64,000 bases of DNA, taken from assembly GCA_947474755.1 (NCBI GenBank), contig CANJJE010000014.1:1-64000 (forward strand), read 5' to 3'. The notes beneath the pieces are model-generated. The model was not told the origin of the DNA and searched no databases. It saw only the letters and a program-made list of their open reading frames with translations. Positions 34,687 through 43,884 of this stretch are shown here, one piece after another. This stretch comes from Burkholderiales bacterium (GTDB lineage: Bacteria; Pseudomonadota; Gammaproteobacteria; Burkholderiales; Burkholderiaceae_C). The stretch's first letter is position 1; every line of letters starts with the position of its first letter. Position numbers and translations under genes: made by a program.

Positions 34687-36122
34687 AAAGACCGTCGCTT
34701 CTGGTGCTGCGGGCCAGTCAATGGCGCGATATAGCGCCAGGCTTCCTGCCGTTCGCCGACGCGGCAACGAAAGAGCTGCCACTCGGCCGCCTGATGCGTC
34801 TGTCTCTGTTCCAGGTCACGGTCGGCATGGCAACGGTGCTGTTGATCGGCACACTGAACCGCGTGATGATCGTCGAGATGGGCATGGCCGCCTGGCTGGT
34901 GTCGCTGATGGTGGCGCTGCCTCTGGTGTTCGCACCGTTCCGTGCCTTGATCGGCTTCAAGTCCGACACGCACAGATCTGTGCTGGGTTGGAAGCGCGTG
35001 CCCTATATCTGGATAGGTACCTGGCTGCAATTTGGCGGCTTCGCCATCATGCCGTTCGCCTTGATCCTGCTGTCTGGAGATTCACGCGCCGGGCCATGGT
35101 TGGGACAAGTGAGTTCGGCGCTGGCGTTCCTGATGGTGGGCGCCGGTTCGCAGATCACACAGACGGCTGGCCTGGCCTTGGCCACAGACCTCGCCCCTGA
35201 AAGCGCACGGCCGCGCGTGGTCGCACTGATGTACGCGATGCTGTTGGTGGGCATGGTGGTCAGTAGTCTGACCTTCGGCTTGCTGCTGGCCGACTTCAGT
35301 CAATTGCGCCTGATCAAGGTCGTTCAGGGCGCTGCTGCAGTCACGATTGCACTGAACCTGATTGCGTTGTGGAAGCAGGAAGTCCGCAACCCGGCAAGCA
35401 CCGCGAAACACCTGCCGAAACCGGACTTCAACAGCAGCTGGCGATCTTTCGTGCGCCAAGGCCGCACTCTGCGATTCCTGGTGGCGGTCGGCTTAGGTAC
35501 GGCAGCCTTCACGATGCAGGACGTCATCCTCGAGCCTTACGGCGGCGAAATCCTCAAGCTCACGGTGGGGGCCACCACGGTGCTGACAGCCCTGCTGGCC
35601 GGTGGCGCCCTGCTCGCTTTCGGCCTCGCCGCTCACTGGCTTGGCAAAGGTATCGACGCCTTGCGGCTGGCGTCCCTCGGCATCTTGGTCGGTATCGTGG
35701 CTTTTTCAGCTGTGATCTTCGCAGCACCTCTCGGATCGCCAGCGCTGTTTCGTATCGGTGCGGCCTTGATCGGCTTCGGTGGTGGCTTGTTTGCAGTAAG
35801 CACCTTGACGGTGGCCATGAGCATGGAAACACCGGGCCAGATCGGTCTGGCGCTGGGTGCCTGGGGCGCGGTTCAAGCGACAGCAGGTGGGGTGTCGATC
35901 GCTGCCGGAGGCGCTTTGCGCGACATCATCACCAGCATGGCCTCACAGGGGATGCTGGGAACGGGACTGTCTGACCCATCGGTCGGATACAGCGTCGTCT
36001 ATCACCTCGAGATCGGATTGCTGTTTGCCACGCTGATCGCGATTGGTCCGCTGGTGCGCATGTCCACCGAATCACGTTTCAACACCAGTCAGAAGTTTGG
36101 GTTGGCCGAGCTTCCAGGCTGA
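34683..36122 (+). CDS. lhaA: Light-harvesting 1 assembly protein, PucC family
   Basis: A 479-residue protein with about 12 membrane helices. Family motifs include LFQVTVGMATVLLIGTLNRV, FRALIGFKSDTHRSVLGWKR and GLALATDLAPESARPRVVAL. Its place just before puhA is that of LhaA (ORF F1696), which is needed for normal LH1 assembly in Rhodobacter. I chose ATG 34683 (overlapping bchM stop); the frame is open upstream but that portion lies in bchM. Paralogue of the PucC-family gene at 14188-15666. Confidence 0.94.
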   Translation: MKRPSLLVLRASQWRDIAPGFLPFADAATKELPLGRLMRLSLFQVTVGMATVLLIGTLNRVMIVEMGMAAWLVSLMVALPLVFAPFRALIGFKSDTHRSVLGWKRVPYIWIGTWLQFGGFAIMPFALILLSGDSRAGPWLGQVSSALAFLMVGAGSQITQTAGLALATDLAPESARPRVVALMYAMLLVGMVVSSLTFGLLLADFSQLRLIKVVQGAAAVTIALNLIALWKQEVRNPASTAKHLPKPDFNSSWRSFVRQGRTLRFLVAVGLGTAAFTMQDVILEPYGGEILKLTVGATTVLTALLAGGALLAFGLAAHWLGKGIDALRLASLGILVGIVAFSAVIFAAPLGSPALFRIGAALIGFGGGLFAVSTLTVAMSMETPGQIGLALGAWGAVQATAGGVSIAAGGALRDIITSMASQGMLGTGLSDPSVGYSVVYHLEIGLLFATLIAIGPLVRMSTESRFNTSQKFGLAELPG

Positions 36123-36154
36123 ATATTTTTTGCGGGCAAGAAGGAGATCAAATC

Positions 36155-36931
36155 ATGGGTACAGGAGCCATCACAGGCTATATCGACGTCGCACAAGTCG
36201 TGCTCTACGTGTTCTGGATTTTCTTTTTCGCCCTGGTGTACTACCTCCAGCAGGAAAGCAAGCGAGAAGGATTCCCTCTCGAGACGGTCTACCCCTCAGG
36301 CGAAATGCGCCAGACGCCTGGATTCGTGGGGATGCCCACTCCGAAGACCTACCTGTTGCCACACGGTGACTCGGTAACGGTCCCCAACGATAAAGTCTCG
36401 CCCCAGACCTTGCATGCCGAGCCGCTGCACTGGATGCTTGGTGCGCCGCTGGTGCCCACTGGCAACCCCATGCTCGACGGTGTGGGGCCGGGCGCTTATG
36501 CCGACCGTGCGGACGTTCCTGATTACACATGGGAAGGCGACGCGAAGATCGTGCCGTTGCGCATGGCTGCCGACTTCGGTGTCGCATCGAACGACCGCGA
36601 CCCACGCGGCCTCGAAGTGATTGGGGCCGATGGCGAAGTCGCCGGCACGGTGCACGATCTGTGGATCGACAAGTCGGAAATGATGTTCCGCTACATCGAG
36701 GTCACGGTGCCTGTGGGAGCAGCGACGCGAAACGTTCTGCTGCCGATGAATTTCGCCCGAATCAAGTCCGATCACGTGAAAGTGGCATCGATCCTCAGCC
36801 ACCAGTTCGGACAGGTGCCCGGTACCAGGAGCGCCGAGCAGATCACGCTGCTGGAAGAAGAAAAGATCATGGCCTACTATGGTGGCGGAACGCTCTACGC
36901 GACGCCAGACCGCCAGGAGCCGCTGGTATGA
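36155..36931 (+). CDS. puhA: Photosynthetic reaction centre H subunit
   Basis: PuhA caps the cytoplasmic face of the reaction centre. It has one membrane helix at about 10-32 (IDVAQVVLYVFWIFFFALVYYL), then a cytoplasmic beta-rich domain containing VIGADGEVAGTVHDLWIDKSE and PMNFARI. At 258 residues it is typical. The ribosome site AAGGAG is strong. The L and M subunits (pufLM) are not in the window. Stop overlaps the puhB start. Confidence 0.97.
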   Translation: MGTGAITGYIDVAQVVLYVFWIFFFALVYYLQQESKREGFPLETVYPSGEMRQTPGFVGMPTPKTYLLPHGDSVTVPNDKVSPQTLHAEPLHWMLGAPLVPTGNPMLDGVGPGAYADRADVPDYTWEGDAKIVPLRMAADFGVASNDRDPRGLEVIGADGEVAGTVHDLWIDKSEMMFRYIEVTVPVGAATRNVLLPMNFARIKSDHVKVASILSHQFGQVPGTRSAEQITLLEEEKIMAYYGGGTLYATPDRQEPLV

Positions 36932-37626
36932 AGGTGAACTACGACGGCCATACTCATGAGCATGAGTTCGAGCCTGAGTACGGCCTGCCCGAGCCGCTGC
37001 CCGCGGGCGAGCGTGTGTTGTGGCAAGGCTCTCCGGACTGGAGGGTGCTGGCGCGACACGTGTTTCATGTCCGCGCGCTGACGTTTTACTTTGGCGCGAT
37101 TCTGGCCATTCGCGGTGCTTTTGTGATCAGCGACGGCGGAACGGCGGCAGCCGCTTTGAAGGCGGTCGGAATGACACTGCCACTGGTGGCAGTGGCGCTC
37201 GGGATCGCCGCGGGGCTGGCACTGCTTTGCGCGCGCACAAGCGTCTACACCATCACCGACAAGCGTGTGACCATGCGCATCGGCATCGTGCTGAACCTGA
37301 CCCTCAACCTGCCCTTCAAACGCATCGCTGGCGCGGGCTTCCGAAAGGTCGGCGAAAGTGCCGGTGACATTCCCTTGACGCTGGCTGGCACAGACCAGAT
37401 CGCCTTCCTGCACCTGTGGCCGCATGCGCGACCCTGGCGCATCGCCAAGGCGGAGCCGATGCTGCGCTGCGTGCCGCAAGCTGCGGAAGTCGCACGGATC
37501 CTGGGGCAGGCCTGGTCGACATCGCGTGGCTTGGAACTGGCCCCGACGACGCCGATCGCGGCAAACGCACCACGTGCGCGCGGATTCGCTTTGTCGGGCG
37601 AGCATCGCCTGACGCAAGGCGCCTGA
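36928..37626 (+). CDS. puhB: Photosynthetic complex assembly protein PuhB
   Basis: PuhB is a membrane protein that promotes reaction-centre assembly. The 232-residue sequence has the opening EPEYGLPEPLPAGERVLWQGSPDW and about three hydrophobic segments. A PH-like domain with YTITDKRVTMRIGIVLNLTLNLP contains the region that would contact lipids. ATG 36928 overlaps the puhA stop; the longer open frame upstream is inside puhA. Confidence 0.93.
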   Translation: MKVNYDGHTHEHEFEPEYGLPEPLPAGERVLWQGSPDWRVLARHVFHVRALTFYFGAILAIRGAFVISDGGTAAAALKAVGMTLPLVAVALGIAAGLALLCARTSVYTITDKRVTMRIGIVLNLTLNLPFKRIAGAGFRKVGESAGDIPLTLAGTDQIAFLHLWPHARPWRIAKAEPMLRCVPQAAEVARILGQAWSTSRGLELAPTTPIAANAPRARGFALSGEHRLTQGA

Positions 37627-37627
37627 C

Positions 37628-38080
37628 ATGGTGGCCCTCACGGCAACCAATGTCCTGCCGCGCCGCGCGCTGCTGGCCATCGGCTTCGTGTTGCTCGCCA
37701 CACTGATCGCTGTGGCGTCGGTTCGAGTGTCCGGCACCACCATCACCGAGCCCGATGAAGCGGCTGTTGCCGTGCGCGAACTGCGCTTCGAAGACCGGCC
37801 CGACGGCAGCGTGGTCGTGATCGATGCCACCACCAAATCGGTGATCCACACGATCACAGGTGAGGCAGGTTTCTTTCGAGGCGCGCTGCGCGGCCTGGCG
37901 CGCGAGCGCCGCCGCGCCGGCCTGGGCTCGGAGCAGCCGTTCCAGCTGATTGGCCGGGCCGACGGCCGTCTTACACTGGTTGATCCCGCCACCGGACAGC
38001 GCATCGACCTTGAATCCTTCGGCCCGGCCAACGCAGCCGTGTTTGCCCGTTTCATGACCGATCTGCCGACGCCCCGCTGA
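37628..38080 (+). CDS. puhC: Photosynthetic complex assembly protein PuhC
   Basis: A 150-residue protein with one N-terminal membrane anchor (ALLAIGFVLLATLIAVASVRV), then a periplasmic domain with LRFEDRPDGSVVVIDA and GEAGFFRGALRGLARERRRAG, which is the conserved PuhC core. It is needed for full reaction centre/LH1 levels in Rhodobacter. One base separates it from puhB. Confidence 0.92.
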   Translation: MVALTATNVLPRRALLAIGFVLLATLIAVASVRVSGTTITEPDEAAVAVRELRFEDRPDGSVVVIDATTKSVIHTITGEAGFFRGALRGLARERRRAGLGSEQPFQLIGRADGRLTLVDPATGQRIDLESFGPANAAVFARFMTDLPTPR

Positions 38081-38115
38081 GGTCGGCCCCCCGTCTACAA
38101 CGCTCGGAGCAGTAA

Positions 38116-39183
38116 ATGACCACGACAGCCCAACGTGCCCCCAACGAAGCAACCACCACCGCACTTCAGAACACGGTTCTGACGCCGCGCTTCTACACCA
38201 CCGATTTCGATGCCATGGACCGCATGGACGTCAGTTCGGTGCGCGCTCAGTGGGATGTGCTGATGGAAGAGTTTCGTGCCGACTCGAACACCGACCACTT
38301 CCAGCGTCCGGCGGACATGGTGGGCCAGGACTACTCATCCCAACTGCCTCCCGCGCTGTACAAGGAGTTTGGCGACTTCCTGATCAGTTCTGTCACCAGC
38401 GAGTTTTCAGGCTGCGTGCTCTACACCGAAATGAAGAAGCGTGTGACCAACCCCGACATCAAGGAACTGATGTCGCTGATGGCGCGCGACGAAAGCCGCC
38501 ACGCCGGCTTCATCAACCAGTGGCTGAAGGATTTCGGGATTGGCGTCGATCTGGGCTTTCTGGTGAAAGCGAAGAAGTACACCTACTTCCGACCGAAGTT
38601 CATCTTCTACGCCACCTATCTGTCCGAGAAGATCGGCTATGCCCGCTACATCGCGATCTACCGTCAGGTGGAGCGACACCCCGAGCTGTGCTTCCACCCG
38701 ATCTTCAAGTGGTTCGAGCTCTGGTGCAACGATGAGTTTCGTCATGGCGAGGCTTTCGCGCTGCTGATGCGAGCGAACCCCAAGCTGCTGACTGGATTCA
38801 ACAAACTGTGGATCCGTTTCTTCGTGCTGGCGGTCTACGCCACGATGTACGTTCGAGATCACCAACGCCCCGAGATGCACGCGGCAATGGGCTTGAACCC
38901 GACCGAGTACGACTACCACGTGTTCCGCATCACTTCCGAGATCACCAAGCAGGTGTTCCCTCTGACACTGAACATCGACGACCCGCGCTTCCGCAATGGC
39001 CTCGAACGCTTGCGCAAGTTGTCAGTCGCGACCGAAGCAGCGCGGGCCCGTGGTGGCATCGTCGGCGCCATCAAGCGCCTCGGCTACGGCATCGCGGCTG
39101 GTGCCACTTTCGTACGGCTCTACTGCCTGCCGGCTCAGCCTAATCAGTTGCCCGTCGACGTGCGCGTGGCGCCGGCGTGGTGA
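38116..39183 (+). CDS. acsF: Mg-protoporphyrin IX monomethyl ester oxidative cyclase (aerobic)
   Basis: AcsF uses oxygen to form the fifth ring of the pigment. It is a diiron protein of 355 residues with the two E-x-x-H type motifs in [11 protein letters not shown] and [11 protein letters not shown]. The type enzyme was described in Rubrivivax gelatinosus, in the same place between puhC and puhE. No anaerobic cyclase (bchE) is in the window, so oxygen-dependent synthesis is the only route visible here. GGAGCAG precedes the ATG. Confidence 0.97.
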   Translation: MTTTAQRAPNEATTTALQNTVLTPRFYTTDFDAMDRMDVSSVRAQWDVLMEEFRADSNTDHFQRPADMVGQDYSSQLPPALYKEFGDFLISSVTSEFSGCVLYTEMKKRVTNPDIKELMSLMARDESRHAGFINQWLKDFGIGVDLGFLVKAKKYTYFRPKFIFYATYLSEKIGYARYIAIYRQVERHPELCFHPIFKWFELWCNDEFRHGEAFALLMRANPKLLTGFNKLWIRFFVLAVYATMYVRDHQRPEMHAAMGLNPTEYDYHVFRITSEITKQVFPLTLNIDDPRFRNGLERLRKLSVATEAARARGGIVGAIKRLGYGIAAGATFVRLYCLPAQPNQLPVDVRVAPAW

Positions 39184-39223
39184 TGAGCTGATCTTCGGAC
39201 CGGCTCCTCAGTAGTGACGCCCC

Positions 39224-40132
39224 ATGTCTCAGTACCTCTTGCCCATCGCGTACACCCTGTTCATCTGGTGGTTCAGCACAGGCGTCATCCTCTACCTGAA
39301 CGGCTTGCCACGCTGGACGTTCAAGTGGACGATGGGGGGCACGACCTTCGTGCTGTTGATGGCTCTGATCGGCCTCGGTGTCACGCGAGACGATACGCGC
39401 ATCACCGGCGCTTACCTCGCCTTCACCTTTGGCGTGTTGGTGTGGGCATGGCAGGAGGTCGCTTTTCTGCTCGGCTACGTCACAGGCCCCCGGCGCATCG
39501 AATGCCCGGCTGAGTCCACCGGCTGGCGGCGTGCTGGCTACGCCTTCATGGCGGTCGTGCACCATGAGCTGGCGCTGGTGATTCTGGGAGCTGCGGTGCT
39601 GGCTGCCACCTGGGGCGGAGCCAACCAGACCGGCATGTGGACCTTCCTGATCCTCTGGGTGATGCGCCAGAGCGCGAAACTCAACGTCTTCCTTGGCGTG
39701 CGCAACCTCAATGAAGGCTTCCTTCCGGATCACCTAAAGTACCTGCAAACCTACTTCACCCGGCGACCGATGAACCGGCTGTTCCCGATCTCCGTGATCT
39801 CCTCGACGCTGGTGGCCGCGCTGGTATGGCAGGAAGCCAGTCTCGCCGACAAGGATCCATTCGGCATCACCGCGCTGACCTTTGCCGCCACGTTGCTGAC
39901 GCTGGCGGTACTGGAACACTGGTTCCTGGTGCTGCCCTTGCCCTTCGAAGCTCTGTGGAACTGGGGGTTGCGTTCACGCCGCCAAGTTCATCTGGCCGCC
40001 CCGTCAGCCGAGTCTGGTGAACTGGGTCTTCAAGTGCTGCCCGTCACCGCTGACGATGCATCAAAGCCGGATGTGACGGTGATGAAGTCTGCACTGTCAG
40101 GCATCGGCAGCAACAGCTGCATCAGCTACTGA
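39224..40132 (+). CDS. puhE: Photosynthetic complex assembly protein PuhE
   Basis: A 302-residue protein with about seven membrane helices and the family opening LPIAYTLFIWWFSTGVILYLNGLPR. It also has VVHHELALVILGAAV and KLNVFLGVRNLNEGFLPDHL. PuhE is the last gene of the puh set, and loss in Rhodobacter raises or unbalances bacteriochlorophyll production. It closes the operon. The usual hemA neighbour is replaced by an LPOR relic on the other strand. Confidence 0.93.
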   Translation: MSQYLLPIAYTLFIWWFSTGVILYLNGLPRWTFKWTMGGTTFVLLMALIGLGVTRDDTRITGAYLAFTFGVLVWAWQEVAFLLGYVTGPRRIECPAESTGWRRAGYAFMAVVHHELALVILGAAVLAATWGGANQTGMWTFLILWVMRQSAKLNVFLGVRNLNEGFLPDHLKYLQTYFTRRPMNRLFPISVISSTLVAALVWQEASLADKDPFGITALTFAATLLTLAVLEHWFLVLPLPFEALWNWGLRSRRQVHLAAPSAESGELGLQVLPVTADDASKPDVTVMKSALSGIGSNSCISY

Positions 40133-40157
40133 CGCAGTGACGGAAAACGGCCGGGCC

Positions 40158-40547
<390 letters not shown>

Positions 40548-42377
40548 TCAACCGTTGTCGCGAGACGCCTTCTTGCGCTCGTGCTCTTTCAGGAAGCGCT
40601 TGCGCACACGCACCGACTTCGGCGTGATCTCGACCAGCTCGTCGTCATCAATGAAGTCCACACCGTACTCCAGCGTGAGGTCGATCGGCGGCGTGATCTT
40701 GATCGCGTCTTCCTTGCCCGAAACGCGGAAGTTGGTCAGCTGCTTGGTGCGCGTTGCGTTGACGACGAGGTCGTTCTCGCGGCTGTGGATGCCGACGATC
40801 ATGCCCTCGTAAACCGGGTCGTTCGGCTTGACGAACATGCGGCCTCGGTCGTCCAGCTTGCCCAGGGCGTAGGTGAAGATCTCGCCGTCGTCCATCGAGA
40901 TCAGCACGCCGTTCTTGCGGCCACCGATCTCGCCCTTGTGGGGCTCGTAGCCGTCGAAGATCGAGGCGATCAAGCCGGAGCCACGGGTCAGGTTCATGAA
41001 CTCATTGCTGAAGCCGATCAGGCCTCGCGCCGGAATGCGGTATTCAAGGCGCACGCGGCCACGGCCGTCGGGCTCCATGTTGACCATCTCGCCCTTGCGC
41101 AGACCCAGTGCCTGCATCACGCCACCCTGGTGGATTTCTTCAACGTCGGCGGTGACCAGCTCCATCGGCTCGCACTTCACCCCATCGACGTCCTTGAACA
41201 TCACGCGCGGCTTGGAAACGGCGAGCTCATAGCCCTCTCGGCGCATGTTTTCCAGCAGGATGGTCAAGTGAAGTTCGCCGCGGCCGCACACTTCGAAGAT
41301 GCCGTCTTCGCCGGTCTCCGCAACGCGCAGCGCTACGTTGCTTTGCAGTTCTTTTTGCAGCCGGTCCCAGATCTGGCGGCTGGTGACGTACTTCCCTTCA
41401 CGACCCGCCAGCGGGCTGGTGTTGACACAGAAGTTCATCGTCAGCGTCGGCTCGTCGACCTTCAGCATGGGCAGCGGCATCGGGTTCTCACGGTCGGTGA
41501 TCGTCACGCCAATGTTGATGTCTTCAAGGCCGTTGATCAGCACGATGTCGCCCGGGCCGGCTTGGGTGACCTGTACGCGGTCCAGGCCCTGGAAGGTCAG
41601 CACGTTGTTCACGCGACCTTTGACAGCCTTGCCGTCCGGGCCCTCCATGACCAGCACGTCCATCGCCGGCTTGATGGTGCCTTGGCTGATGCGGCCCACG
41701 CCGATGCGGCCGACGAAGCTCGAGAAGTCGAGCGCCGAGATTTGCAGTTGCAGCGGGGCGGCCGGGTCACCGGTGTTCGGCGGCACGTGCTTCAGGATGG
41801 TATTGAACAGGGCCGACATGTCGGGGCCCCATTGTTCGCCGGACGCGCCTTCGGTCAACGACGTCCAACCATTGATGCCCGAGGCGTAGACCACGGGGAA
41901 ATCAAGCTGTTCGTCATTGGCACCGAGCTTGTCGAACAGGTCGAAAGCGGCGTTGATGACCGCGTCGGGCTTCGAACCCGGCTTGTCGACCTTGTTGACC
42001 ACGACGATGGGCTTCAGACCCAGCGCCAGCGCCTTCTTGGTGACGAAGCGGGTCTGCGGCATCGGGCCTTCCTGCGCATCGATCAGCAGCACCACGCCGT
42101 CGACCATCGACAGTGCGCGCTCCACCTCGCCACCGAAGTCGGCGTGGCCGGGGGTGTCGACGATGTTGATGTGCGTGCCTTGCCAGCTGACGGCGCAGTT
42201 TTTGGCGAGGATGGTGATGCCACGTTCGCGCTCGATGGCGTTGCTGTCCATCACGGTGTCGACCACCTTCTCGTGCTCGGCGAAGGTGCCGCTTTGGCGC
42301 AGCAACTGGTCGACCATCGTGGTCTTGCCATGGTCCACGTGGGCAATGATGGCGATGTTGCGGATCTGTTGGGTCAT
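40548..42377 (-). CDS. typA: Ribosome-associated GTPase TypA/BipA
   Basis: TypA is a translational GTPase related to EF-G that acts in ribosome assembly and stress growth. G1 is [16 protein letters not shown]2 lies in [12 protein letters not shown]3 is DTPGHADF and G4 is VVNKVDK. The C-terminal domain is complete at 609 residues. The ATG overlaps the truB stop (ATGA). The stop is followed directly by the LPOR relic. Confidence 0.97.
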   Translation of the reverse strand: MTQQIRNIAIIAHVDHGKTTMVDQLLRQSGTFAEHEKVVDTVMDSNAIERERGITILAKNCAVSWQGTHINIVDTPGHADFGGEVERALSMVDGVVLLIDAQEGPMPQTRFVTKKALALGLKPIVVVNKVDKPGSKPDAVINAAFDLFDKLGANDEQLDFPVVYASGINGWTSLTEGASGEQWGPDMSALFNTILKHVPPNTGDPAAPLQLQISALDFSSFVGRIGVGRISQGTIKPAMDVLVMEGPDGKAVKGRVNNVLTFQGLDRVQVTQAGPGDIVLINGLEDINIGVTITDRENPMPLPMLKVDEPTLTMNFCVNTSPLAGREGKYVTSRQIWDRLQKELQSNVALRVAETGEDGIFEVCGRGELHLTILLENMRREGYELAVSKPRVMFKDVDGVKCEPMELVTADVEEIHQGGVMQALGLRKGEMVNMEPDGRGRVRLEYRIPARGLIGFSNEFMNLTRGSGLIASIFDGYEPHKGEIGGRKNGVLISMDDGEIFTYALGKLDDRGRMFVKPNDPVYEGMIVGIHSRENDLVVNATRTKQLTNFRVSGKEDAIKITPPIDLTLEYGVDFIDDDELVEITPKSVRVRKRFLKEHERKKASRDNG

Positions 42378-43363
42378 GTCGTTATCACTTCGTTCGAATC
42401 TCGGATCGGGGCAAGAAGGCCTTGCACCTCCATCGGGCTCAGGAGCCTGGTTGAAATCAGTTCACCGCCGGTGATGTGGCCGCTGCCCAGGAAAGCCCTG
42501 GCCTGCGGACCGTAGACGCGCACCCTGGGCGTGTTCGGCAACGGCAGGCGACGGCGCACGCCGCTCAGGAACCGGCCGGCACCTTCGTCGTCGAGGCGAA
42601 CCACGGGCCAGTCCGCAATCAAGCTGTCAGCGTCGTGCAGCAGCGCATCACGCTCGCCTTCGGTCATCGCAGTCAGGCTTTCCAGCGTCTGCGCGCCGGT
42701 CAGCGTCAGCGGCCCGCTGCCGGTGCGTCGCAGTGCCACCAGATGGGCACCGCATCCCAGCGCGCGGCCGATGTCTTCGGCGAGCGTCCGGATGTAGGTG
42801 CCCTTGCTGCAATGCACGTCGACGCTCCAGGCGTCGGAGCTGCCATTGGCCAGGCCGAGATGCTGCCGCTCTGCGATGTCAATGCGATGAATCGTCACCT
42901 GGCGCGCTTCGCGTTCGACCTCGATGCCGGCGCGGGCGTATTCGTACAGCGGCCTGCCACCGTGCTTCAGCGCTGAATGCATTGGCGGCACCTGGGCGAT
43001 GTCGCCGACAAAGGTCGCGCAGGCCGCTTCGAATTGAGCACGAGTCAGATGCACCTCGGTGCGTTGCAGCACCTCTCCTTCAGCATCGCCGGTGGTGGTC
43101 GTGATGCCCAGTTGCAAGGTGGCACGGTAGGTCTTGTCGGCGTCGAGGCCGATCTGCGAGAACTTCGTTGCCGCACCGAAGCACAACGGCAGCAGCCCGG
43201 TCGCCAGCGGGTCGAGCGTGCCGGTGTGACCGGCCTTTTCGGCGCGGTACAGGCGCTTGGCTTTCATCAGCGCGTCGTTGCTCGACAGACCCAGGGGCTT
43301 GTCGAGCAGCAGCACGCCGTGCACCGCGCGGCGTGGAATTCTTTGGCGTACCACTGAACTCAC
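42374..43363 (-). CDS. truB: tRNA pseudouridine-55 synthase
   Basis: TruB makes pseudouridine 55 in the T loop of tRNAs. Landmarks are [21 protein letters not shown], the catalytic aspartate in [21 protein letters not shown], and [16 protein letters not shown] place the start at GTG 43363 with GGGAGG upstream (329 aa); GTG 43354 is possible, and the longer open frame upstream is not homologous to TruB. It lies between rbfA and typA as in other Burkholderiales. Confidence 0.94.
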   Translation of the reverse strand: MSSVVRQRIPRRAVHGVLLLDKPLGLSSNDALMKAKRLYRAEKAGHTGTLDPLATGLLPLCFGAATKFSQIGLDADKTYRATLQLGITTTTGDAEGEVLQRTEVHLTRAQFEAACATFVGDIAQVPPMHSALKHGGRPLYEYARAGIEVEREARQVTIHRIDIAERQHLGLANGSSDAWSVDVHCSKGTYIRTLAEDIGRALGCGAHLVALRRTGSGPLTLTGAQTLESLTAMTEGERDALLHDADSLIADWPVVRLDDEGAGRFLSGVRRRLPLPNTPRVRVYGPQARAFLGSGHITGGELISTRLLSPMEVQGLLAPIRDSNEVITT

Positions 43364-43443
43364 CAGGCCTCCCGCCGGGACATCCCATGGGTGGCCTGCG
43401 CCCCCTCGGGGAGCAGGAGTAAGGCGACGTGGGGGCTCATCGA

Positions 43444-43809
43444 CTAGTCGTCCTTCGCCCGCGTCGCGTTTGCCTGTGCGATCAGCAGGCTCAGCTCGGC
43501 CGCGCGCTCGGTGGTGCGGTCGAAGTGAAAGTGCAGGGTCGGCACGGTGTGGATCTGAAGGCGCTTGAACAGGCCATTGCGGATGAAGCCGGCGGCCTCG
43601 TTGAGCGCGGTCTCGCACTCCTGTGGATCGCCAACCAGCACCGAAAAGAACACCTTGGCATGGGCATAGTCGGGCGTCACATCGACCGCATGCAGCGTCA
43701 CCATGCCGATGCGCGGATCTTTCAGATCGCGGATCAGCACCGCCACATCGCGCTGAATCTGGTCGGCGACGCGGAATCCGCGGTTGGGTATGGAGCGCTT
43801 GTGTTTCAT
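43444..43809 (-). CDS. rbfA: 30S ribosome-binding factor A
   Basis: RbfA is a cold-shock ribosome maturation factor for the 16S rRNA 5' end. The KH-like fold is seen in [46 protein letters not shown]-type sequence, with the central [11 protein letters not shown] block. It is 121 residues long. It follows infB after a terminator-like hairpin, so it may have some expression separate from infB. Confidence 0.96.
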   Translation of the reverse strand: MKHKRSIPNRGFRVADQIQRDVAVLIRDLKDPRIGMVTLHAVDVTPDYAHAKVFFSVLVGDPQECETALNEAAGFIRNGLFKRLQIHTVPTLHFHFDRTTERAAELSLLIAQANATRAKDD

Positions 43810-43828
43810 CGGTGAAGGCGCCCGTCTG

Positions 43829-43864
43829 GAAAAACAAACCCCGCCTGAACCGCAAGGCGGGGTT
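43829..43864 (-). terminator. Rho-independent terminator after infB
   Basis: On the minus strand AACCCCGCCT and AGGCGGGGTT form a perfect 10-bp stem with an 8-base loop, followed by TGTTTTT. It lies 21 bases after the infB stop and before rbfA, so it would attenuate transcription into rbfA-truB-typA. Confidence 0.8.
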
Positions 43865-43884
43865 GTCTTGCCGATCGGGGGGGT

